The position numbers and the translations under genes were made by a program. A DNA stretch of 5,058 bases from Firmicutes bacterium UBA3936 (GTDB lineage: Bacteria > Bacillota > Dethiobacteria > Dethiobacterales > Dethiobacteraceae): NCBI GenBank assembly GCA_002385745.1, contig DGEC01000114.1, positions 4,740 to 9,797 on the forward strand. Direction: 5' to 3'. Shown piece after piece: positions 1 through 5,058 of the stretch. The notes under the pieces are model-generated. The model did not search any database and had not been told where the DNA came from. It saw only the letters and a program-made list of their open reading frames with translations. How positions within the stretch are numbered: position 1 is the first letter of the stretch; the number at the start of each line of letters is the position of its first letter.

Positions 1-84
1 TTTGCGGCCCTGTGTTTCCTGGGCATTTGGGCTTCGCTGGCACGCGGCAAAAGGGAAGGTATTAGTGGGAAAGGGGATGAATAA
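1..84 (+). CDS. C-terminal end of a membrane protein, possibly an MFS-type transporter (5' part outside window)
   Basis: Frame 1 is open from the first base and ends at TAA (82-84), giving 27 residues that start FAALCFLGIWASLA and continue with a basic and then acidic hydrophilic tail (RGKREG...GDE). This is the pattern of a last transmembrane helix followed by a short positively charged cytoplasmic tail, as seen at the end of many 12-helix permeases. The stop lies only 2 bases before the GTG of the next gene, and the sequence just before the stop supplies that gene's ribosome binding site, so translational coupling and one shared transcript are likely. The family is a guess: only the tail is visible, and any polytopic membrane protein could end this way. 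Confidence 0.55.
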   Translation, partial: FAALCFLGIWASLARGKREGISGKGDE

Positions 85-86
85 CA

Positions 87-914
87 GTGTTAATTAAAGT
101 TCTGTCTGAAAATGAAGCGGTCTCGGATGACTTTAAAAAGGAACACGGTTTAAGCCTCTATCTTGAAACCGGGAGGCACAAGCTTTTTTTTGATTTCGGA
201 GCCGGTGACAATTACCAGCAAAATGCGGAGAAACTGGGGGTTGACGTTGCCGCTGCAGATTTCGGGGTAGTTTCCCACGGGCACCATGACCATGGCGGAG
301 GTTTAAAATCTTTTCTGCGCCTGAACCGGAAGACCAAAATCTATATCCGGCAGAGTGCCTTTGGGAAGCAATTCTCCCTGAAAACAAGCGGCGAAAAGTC
401 CTATATCGGCCTGGACAGGGAAATCCGGCCGGACGAGCGTTTTGTTTTTACCGGCGACAGCCTGGAAATTGAGGACGGACTGTTTTTGTTTTCCGCCGTT
501 GAAGGCGACAGGTTTGTCCCTTCCGGAAACAGGAACCTATATACGGAAAGAGGGTCGTCGCTTGTCCCCGATGATTTCATCCATGAACAAAACCTGCTTA
601 TCAAGGAAGGCAAGATTAAACTTTTACTTGCCGGCTGTGCCCACAGGGGAATTGCCAATATTATTGACCACCTGTACCGGAAGGGCTACGGGCCGGTAAC
701 CCATGTTATCGGCGGGTTTCATCTTTACAACCCGTCGACGGATGCCTACGAGGACCCGCAGGTAATTGCGGGCATCGCCCGCTGCCTGCAAAAGAACGGG
801 GCTAAGTACTATACCTGCCATTGCACCGGTTTGAAGCCTTACCGGCAGCTGCAAGAAATTATGGGGAAACAGATTTCCTATCTCGCCTGCGGCAGTGTCC
901 TTGACTTGTCTTAA
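87..914 (+). CDS. Metallo-beta-lactamase-fold hydrolase, COG1237 type
   Basis: A 275-residue cytoplasmic protein with no signal peptide, close to the usual length of this family. The metal site is clear: SHGHHDHGGG at residues 63-72 gives H64, H66, D68 and H69. Further likely ligands are H186 in AGCAHRG and H245 in the CHCTG motif near the C-terminus, which together with GGFHL (209-213) is typical of the COG1237 group. The N-terminal GLSLYLETG...LFFDFGAG is the usual first beta-strand region. Relatives are often annotated as 7,8-dihydropterin-6-yl-methyl-4-(ribofuranosyl)aminobenzene 5'-phosphate synthase from an archaeal protein. That name should not be transferred without data, and the substrate here is unknown. 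The GTG start is favoured because GGGAAAGGGG (67-76) lies 10 bases upstream; the ATG at 77 is in another frame that soon stops. The gene follows the upstream membrane gene by 2 bases and precedes the methyltransferase gene by 49, suggesting an operon. Fold certain, reaction unknown. Confidence 0.93.
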   Translation: MLIKVLSENEAVSDDFKKEHGLSLYLETGRHKLFFDFGAGDNYQQNAEKLGVDVAAADFGVVSHGHHDHGGGLKSFLRLNRKTKIYIRQSAFGKQFSLKTSGEKSYIGLDREIRPDERFVFTGDSLEIEDGLFLFSAVEGDRFVPSGNRNLYTERGSSLVPDDFIHEQNLLIKEGKIKLLLAGCAHRGIANIIDHLYRKGYGPVTHVIGGFHLYNPSTDAYEDPQVIAGIARCLQKNGAKYYTCHCTGLKPYRQLQEIMGKQISYLACGSVLDLS

Positions 915-963
915 ATTTTGGCCGGCAACACCGGCATAGGGAAAAGGGGAGGAGGGACCGGAG

Positions 964-2271
964 ATGAAGTTTTCTTTGCCCGAAGGCAAAGTCCTGCTAT
1001 ATGACGGTGCCAAGGGGGTGATGCTGCAGAAAAGAGGGTTGAAAGGAGAAGAAGCAGCGGAATTCTGGAATTTAAAAAGGCCGGAAGATGTAAAGGAAGT
1101 ACACCGTCTTTACCTGCAGGCCGGATCTGAGATCCTGCAAACCAATACTTTTCCGGGAAACAGAATCACCCTTGAAGCGCACCGCCTGGCAGACAGGGTA
1201 TATGAAATTAATTATGCAGGTGTAAAACTGGCCAGGGAAGTTGCAGGAGATAAGGTTTATGTTGCCGCATCGGCCGGTCCGACAGGTTTGTTTCTACAGC
1301 CGGCAGGCGATTTAACCTTTGACCGGGCATATGAAATCTTTGCCGAGCAACTGGCGGCCCTTGAGGATGCCGGCGCCGATTTGGTCAATTTTGAAACTTT
1401 TACTGATTTGGGCGAACTGCGGGCGGCAATACTGGCGGCAAGAGAAAAAACAAATCTCCCCGTAATTGCTTCGGCCACTTTCGGCAAAGGCGCAAGGACT
1501 CTGGCCGGCAATCCGGCTGAAGTATGCGCCATAGTCTGCCAGTCGCTGGGAGCGATGATGGTTGGGGCCAATTGCTCCGGCGGCCCGGAAAGTTTAGTGG
1601 AGCCCGTAAAAAAAATGGCGGCTGTGGCGGCAGTGCCTTTGCTGGTAAAAGCCAATGCCGGGATGCCTGAAATGGTGGACGGGCAGGCAGTTTACAGGCA
1701 GACGCCGGAGCAGTTCAGTTCATACACGGAGGAGTTTGTTAAGAGCGGTGTCCGGCTTATCGGCGGCTGCTGCGGGACAACTCCCGACCATATCAAGGCG
1801 CTGAAAAAGGAGCTTGCCGGGCTGGAAGTGCCCAGGGCGGCATTTAATTCCCTGCCGGCAATTGCCTCCGCCTATTCATATCTTCCCCTCTCTCAAAACA
1901 GGCAATATGTGGTCGGGAAGCTGCCCGTCGAGGGTTTGAAGGGCGCGTTAGCAGCAGGCGATTTTCAGGCGGCAACAGAGACAGCCTGTGACTTGGCTGC
2001 AAAGGGAGCGGAAATTATTTGCCTTGATTTTGGTGACGCCGTTAGCTTTGACTGCCGGGCCTTGGCAGAGAGCTTTGGTGTTGCGGTCAAAACACCGCTG
2101 GTTGTCAGAGCGGACTTTCCGGAGGTGCTGGAGGAGTTTCTGCGTTATTACCCGGGCAGGACTGCCGTGCTGCTGCAGGATGGAAACAGGGCACAAATAT
2201 CCCGGGTAAATCTATATGGCGCCCTGCCGCTGGAAGAAGATTATCTGGCAGGCATTGCATATTTTTTCTAA
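964..2271 (+). CDS. MetH-like homocysteine S-methyltransferase domain protein with a short, pterin-domain-like C-terminal region
   Basis: A 435-residue cytoplasmic protein. Residues 1-285 form a homocysteine S-methyltransferase barrel: DGAKGVMLQKRG (14-25), QTNTF (59-63), ETFTDLGELRAA (144-155), GANCSGGP (201-208) and GGCCGT (267-272). C204, C269 and C270 are the three expected zinc ligands that activate a thiol substrate. Spacing matches the N-terminal module of bacterial MetH closely. The start motif reads DGAKGVM where DGxMGT is usual. Residues about 313-435 resemble the first half of the MetH pterin-binding domain (ALAAGDF, AAKGAEIICLDFG, TPLVV, YYPGRTAVL, YGA) but stop where a full domain would run another 130 or more residues. 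There are no cobalamin-binding domains. The ATG is preceded by GGGGAGGAGGG (946-956) at good spacing. The stop overlaps the ribosome binding site of the next gene. Methyl transfer to or from homocysteine or a similar thiol is likely; the methyl donor is unknown. A betaine-type or corrinoid-protein-dependent methyltransferase are the alternatives. Confidence 0.92.
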   Translation: MKFSLPEGKVLLYDGAKGVMLQKRGLKGEEAAEFWNLKRPEDVKEVHRLYLQAGSEILQTNTFPGNRITLEAHRLADRVYEINYAGVKLAREVAGDKVYVAASAGPTGLFLQPAGDLTFDRAYEIFAEQLAALEDAGADLVNFETFTDLGELRAAILAAREKTNLPVIASATFGKGARTLAGNPAEVCAIVCQSLGAMMVGANCSGGPESLVEPVKKMAAVAAVPLLVKANAGMPEMVDGQAVYRQTPEQFSSYTEEFVKSGVRLIGGCCGTTPDHIKALKKELAGLEVPRAAFNSLPAIASAYSYLPLSQNRQYVVGKLPVEGLKGALAAGDFQAATETACDLAAKGAEIICLDFGDAVSFDCRALAESFGVAVKTPLVVRADFPEVLEEFLRYYPGRTAVLLQDGNRAQISRVNLYGALPLEEDYLAGIAYFF

Positions 2272-2278
2272 GGGGTGG
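2270..2278 (+). promoter_or_regulatory. Ribosome binding site that decides the reductase start
   Basis: AAGGGGTGG overlaps the TAA stop of the methyltransferase gene and resembles the AAGGAGGTG consensus. It ends 5 bases before TTG at 2284, a normal spacing. The in-frame GTG at 2275 lies inside this element, and only a T-rich stretch precedes it at a usable distance, so TTG 2284 is the better start. The overlap suggests coupling of the two genes' translation. Confidence 0.6.
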
Positions 2279-2283
2279 TTGAT

Positions 2284-4215
2284 TTGTCTTATCTGCTTTA
2301 TCCAAATCTCTTTAAGCCGCTGAAGATTAAGGATATGATACTGAAAAACAGGATTATGTCCGCTCCGAACATGCTCTTTCATACGGTTGACGGCAGGCCT
2401 ACACAATACTATATCGGCTACCTTGAGCATAAGGCGAGGGGTGGTGCCGGCCTTGTTACCCTGGGGGAAATTGCTGTCTGTGACGGGGGCAGCCATACCC
2501 CGGCCATGGAATGGACTAGGGACAACCTGCCGCTTTTGGCCGAAATGTCGGCGGTAATTCATGAACATGGGGCCGCTGCCTGTGTTGAACTGACCCATGG
2601 CGGCATGCGGGCCCGGCCGGAGTTTAACACCGTTCCGATAAAAGGCCCCGTTGCCGGTGTCAGTGAACAGGGCTACCCTGTGGAGGCCATGGATAAGGAA
2701 GATATGGACAGCATAGCCTCTGCCTTTGCTGATGCCGCAGAATACTGGTACGGCGCAGGCTTTGATGCGGTACTTGTTCATGCCGCCCACGGCTGGCTGT
2801 TTAGCCAGTTCCTTTCTCCCTTGACAAATACCCGCAGCGATGAATACGGGGGCAGCCTGGAGAACAGGATGAGATTTCCCCTGCTGATTTTAAAAAGAAT
2901 CCGGGAGCGGGTCGGCCCCGAACGGGTGGTTATGATTCGCCTTTCCGGATCTGAAAGGCACCCGCAGGGCTTTACGGTGGATGATATGATAACCTTCTTG
3001 GAAAGGGCCCAGGAATACGTCGACCTGGCTGAAATCAGCGCGGAAGGTATGACAAACTTCTTTGCCACAACTTTTATACCGCTTGCGCAGAATCTGGATC
3101 TGGCTGCGGCAATAAAAAAATCAGCAAGAATAAAAATCCCTGTTTTTACCGTAGGTTCAATCCTGTACCCTGAACAGGCCGAAGAAATAATTGCTTCCGG
3201 CAAGGCTGACGGGGTGTCTATGTCCCGCGCCTTAATTGCCGACCCCTACCTGCCCAAAAAGGCCGGAGCCGGGCGCAGCGATGAGATTACACCCTGCCTG
3301 CGGTGCCTGCATTGCACGGACAGTGATAATAAAAACAGGCATTTCGTCTGCAGCGTCAATCCCCTGATTGGCAGGGAAGCGCGCCTTGGTTTTGCCGACA
3401 ACATAGGCAGGGCAAATTTCAGGAAAAAAGTTCTGATTATCGGGGGAGGCCCCGCCGGGATGCAGGCTGCCGTTACCGCCGGTCTGCGCGGCCATGAGGT
3501 AATTCTTTGCGAGCAGACGGGGGAACTGGGAGGCCTGCTTAAATTTGCCGATTATGACAGTTTAAAGCATGACCTGCGGCGCTTTAAAGAATACCTGATC
3601 CGGCGTGTCGAAAGCTTAAACATTAAAGTAATGCTGAATACGAAAGCTGGCAAAGAAACAGTCGGAAAATTCCGGCCCGACTGCATTATAGTTGCCGCCG
3701 GCAGTGCTCCCATTGTACCCCGGTCTATAAAGGGAATTGACAACGCCTATCACGCCGCTGAAGTATACACCCGTTCCGGAATACTGCGGGGAGAAAGGGT
3801 AGTTATGATTGGCGGCGGTCTGGTCGGCATTGAAGTAGGGCTGCACCTGGCCAACCTCGGTAAAAAGGTAACGGTTCTGGAAAAGCTTGCGGATTATGCC
3901 CGAGACGCCATGTTTGTTTACAGGGGAGGCCTGGAGGTAAAAATTAAGGAACTGGGTCTGGAGATAATTACCGGCGCCCGCTGCCTGGAGGTAACAGCCG
4001 GCGGCGTCAGGTACGAAAAAGGCGGTAGGGAGGAGTTTGCCGCCGGTGATGTCGTTTTGTATGCCGTCGGGATGCAAAGCAATGAAGAAGTATATTGGGA
4101 TTTATATGACCAGGCTCCTTATGTTGCGGCCGTCGGCGACTGCAAAAAAACGGGCAATATTGCCGGCGCCATTCATTCCGGTTATTTTGCCGCGCTGGAC
4201 ATAGGGATGCTTTAG
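2284..4215 (+). CDS. FMN/4Fe-4S/FAD NAD(P)H-dependent reductase (old yellow enzyme, 2,4-dienoyl-CoA reductase / trimethylamine dehydrogenase-like)
   Basis: From the TTG start the protein has 643 residues (646 from the in-frame GTG at 2275), the usual length for the family. Domain order: an N-terminal FMN TIM barrel (about 1-330) with YPNLFKPLKI, LKNRIMSAPN, the active-site region HAAHGWLFSQFLSP (H166, H169) and RSDEYGGSLENR; the FMN phosphate region VGSILYP...SMSRALIADP; a 4Fe-4S site C338-x2-C341-x2-C344-x11-C356; an FAD Rossmann motif GGGPAG (387-392); an embedded NAD(P)H motif GGGLVG (510-515); and a C-terminal VGDC containing the FAD-contacting D619. Electrons should pass from NAD(P)H through FAD and the Fe-S cluster to FMN, or the reverse for an oxidative demethylase. 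The HxxH pair resembles ene-reductases; trimethylamine dehydrogenase has Y-x-x-H and E. coli FadH uses a tyrosine. The substrate could be an unsaturated acid or thioester, a steroid-like enone or an N-methylated amine, and cannot be chosen from sequence alone. It is the last gene of the plus-strand run, 12 bases after the methyltransferase, and ends just before a terminator. Confidence 0.92.
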   Translation: MSYLLYPNLFKPLKIKDMILKNRIMSAPNMLFHTVDGRPTQYYIGYLEHKARGGAGLVTLGEIAVCDGGSHTPAMEWTRDNLPLLAEMSAVIHEHGAAACVELTHGGMRARPEFNTVPIKGPVAGVSEQGYPVEAMDKEDMDSIASAFADAAEYWYGAGFDAVLVHAAHGWLFSQFLSPLTNTRSDEYGGSLENRMRFPLLILKRIRERVGPERVVMIRLSGSERHPQGFTVDDMITFLERAQEYVDLAEISAEGMTNFFATTFIPLAQNLDLAAAIKKSARIKIPVFTVGSILYPEQAEEIIASGKADGVSMSRALIADPYLPKKAGAGRSDEITPCLRCLHCTDSDNKNRHFVCSVNPLIGREARLGFADNIGRANFRKKVLIIGGGPAGMQAAVTAGLRGHEVILCEQTGELGGLLKFADYDSLKHDLRRFKEYLIRRVESLNIKVMLNTKAGKETVGKFRPDCIIVAAGSAPIVPRSIKGIDNAYHAAEVYTRSGILRGERVVMIGGGLVGIEVGLHLANLGKKVTVLEKLADYARDAMFVYRGGLEVKIKELGLEIITGARCLEVTAGGVRYEKGGREEFAAGDVVLYAVGMQSNEEVYWDLYDQAPYVAAVGDCKKTGNIAGAIHSGYFAALDIGML

Positions 4216-4225
4216 AGGGAGAAGA

Positions 4226-4264
4226 AAAATGCAGGAGCTGTCAGAGTACAGACTCCTGCATTTT
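4226..4264. terminator. Bidirectional rho-independent terminator between convergent genes
   Basis: A perfect 12-bp stem pairs AAAATGCAGGAG (4226-4237) with CTCCTGCATTTT (4253-4264). Inside it, CTGT (4238-4241) can pair with ACAG (4248-4251) after one bulged A, leaving a 6-base loop. The plus-strand transcript runs into TTTTGATTTT and the minus-strand transcript into TTTTTCTTC, so each convergent gene gets a U-rich tail after the hairpin. The stem starts 11 bases after the plus-strand stop at 4215 and ends 24 bases from the minus-strand stop at 4288. It fills most of the 72-base gap between the two genes. Confidence 0.87.
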
Positions 4265-4287
4265 GATTTTGCCGCAAAATTACAGGT

Positions 4288-5058
4288 TTAGATGTGTACT
4301 GCCGCCTGGAAGGCGCTGTTGACGGCAGTTGAGATATTGCCAACCGCCCTGGCATCGCCGACTATGTGGACTTCTGTTTCCGGCGCGCAGCGGCGCAGGG
4401 AATCGACAACATCATACAGCGGAACCATGCCGACTGCCAGGAGTACCGTATCACAGGGATATTCTACGGTTTCACCTGTCTTTACGTTGCGGCAGATAAT
4501 TTTGTCATCGCAGACTTCTTCAAGGCGGGTTTCATAATGGAGCGGAATTTTCAGGTTTTCGATGTATGTCATCTGTTCAGTGCTGACATTACCGGCGCTC
4601 TGACGCAGGCTGAAGAAGTGCGTTTCAGGTCCCTGTATTTCAATGAGGAAGACGTCCTTACCGTCCTGTTTAAAGTCAATGGCCGTTTCAACGCCGATGG
4701 CGCCGGCGCCGATGATAGCAATTTTTTCGCCGACAGGCGATTTGCCCAGGTGCGCGTCCGGAGCCCAGTGGACATGCGGCTTGTCAATACCGGGAACATC
4801 GGGAATGACGGGTTTTGCACCGACGGCTATAATAATGGCGTCATAGGCTTCCTTCTCTAGGATTTCCTTGGTAGCCTCGGTGTTCAGGAGAATTCTTGCG
4901 GGAGCCTTTTCCGCCTGCCGCAAGAGCCAATCCCGGTAATCCTGGAAGTCAATCTTAAATGAGGGTACAGCTGCACCGATCAAGTTGCCGCCCAGCTTGT
5001 CGCTTTTTTCATAAAGAGTGACGTCATGCCCGCGCTCGCAAAGTGCCAGCATTGCCTG
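4288..5058 (-). CDS. C-terminal part of an FAD/NAD(P)H-dependent oxidoreductase, probably an ene-reductase of the same superfamily (5' part outside window)
   Basis: The frame is open to the window edge on the minus strand, and 256 residues are visible before TAA (4290-4288). The fragment begins QAMLALCERGHDVTLYEK, just inside the first Rossmann fold, so the FAD GxGxxG motif and everything before it lie beyond the window. Visible are DKLGGNL (FAD fold), AIIIAVGAKPVIPDVPGID (the end of the FAD region leading into the second fold), an NAD(P)H motif GAGAIG about 117 residues in, LLAVGM, and the C-terminal VGDARAVGNI with the FAD-contacting aspartate. This order matches the C-terminal half of 2,4-dienoyl-CoA reductase and 2-enoate reductase proteins and of the convergent gene at 2284-4215 (shared GD-x4-GNI and A-x-xS-x-x-AA ending). 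Without the N-terminal half it could also be a stand-alone pyridine nucleotide-disulfide reductase-like subunit. The methionine near 5052 is internal and not the start. It ends 24 bases from the shared terminator. Confidence 0.88.
   Translation of the reverse strand, partial: QAMLALCERGHDVTLYEKSDKLGGNLIGAAVPSFKIDFQDYRDWLLRQAEKAPARILLNTEATKEILEKEAYDAIIIAVGAKPVIPDVPGIDKPHVHWAPDAHLGKSPVGEKIAIIGAGAIGVETAIDFKQDGKDVFLIEIQGPETHFFSLRQSAGNVSTEQMTYIENLKIPLHYETRLEEVCDDKIICRNVKTGETVEYPCDTVLLAVGMVPLYDVVDSLRRCAPETEVHIVGDARAVGNISTAVNSAFQAAVHI

Noticed and set aside
921..935. Small hairpin GCCGG-CAACA-CCGGC between the hydrolase and methyltransferase genes
   Set aside because: The stem is only 5 bp and is followed by A/G-rich sequence and not a T run, so it is not a convincing terminator. 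GCCGG is also very common in these genes.
915..963. Possible methionine-related riboswitch upstream of the methyltransferase gene
   Set aside because: The 49-base gap is too short for a SAM or cobalamin riboswitch and holds little beyond a small stem and the ribosome binding site.
2212..2790. Long open frame on the minus strand across the methyltransferase-reductase junction
   Set aside because: Its translation has no recognisable domain, it lies antisense to two well-supported genes, and GC-rich codon bias explains the lack of stops.
4366..4860. Plus-strand open frame of about 164 codons opposite the FAD oxidoreductase fragment
   Set aside because: The minus-strand frame has clear Rossmann and FAD motifs; the plus-strand translation has none and is a shadow.
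1..5058. Frequent GCCGGC/CCGGC words throughout, considered as a dispersed repeat
   Set aside because: They fall mostly on Ala-Gly and Pro-Ala codons inside genes, with no constant spacing or longer shared flank.

Overview
The window looks like a chromosomal stretch from an anaerobic, moderately GC-rich (roughly 50%) low-GC-phylum bacterium, most plausibly a Clostridia or Negativicutes (Sporomusa-like) Firmicute. This placement is inference. It rests on strong GGAGG-type ribosome binding sites, use of GTG and TTG starts, Fe-S/flavin ene-reductases of the type common in anaerobes, and a MetH-like homocysteine methyltransferase domain carried without its cobalamin domains.

Layout. Bases 1-84 hold the last codons of a gene that begins upstream, ending in a membrane helix and a short charged tail. 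Three complete genes follow on the same strand, tightly packed and probably co-transcribed: a metallo-beta-lactamase-fold hydrolase of the COG1237 type (87-914), a zinc homocysteine S-methyltransferase domain protein with an unusual short C-terminal region (964-2271), and a large FMN/4Fe-4S/FAD reductase of the old yellow enzyme / 2,4-dienoyl-CoA reductase / trimethylamine dehydrogenase family (2284-4215). The gaps are 2, 49 and 12 bases. The run ends at a strong hairpin (4226-4264) with A-rich and T-rich flanks, which can terminate transcription from both sides. On the other side, on the minus strand, lies the C-terminal part of a second FAD/NAD(P)H oxidoreductase (4288 to the window edge), related to the C-terminal half of the plus-strand reductase.

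How they may work together. No pathway can be named with certainty. The plus-strand set combines a possible membrane transporter, a metal-dependent hydrolase related to enzymes annotated in pterin metabolism, a methyl transferase with homocysteine-type zinc chemistry, and a reductase family that includes both enoate reductases and oxidative N-demethylases. Uptake and breakdown of a methylated small molecule is a reasonable hypothesis. The most unusual item is the C-terminal 120 residues of the methyltransferase, which look like only the first half of a MetH-type pterin-binding barrel with its ligand residues altered.

There is no gene-free stretch longer than about 75 bases. I see no tRNA, rRNA, CRISPR array, insertion sequence or riboswitch.
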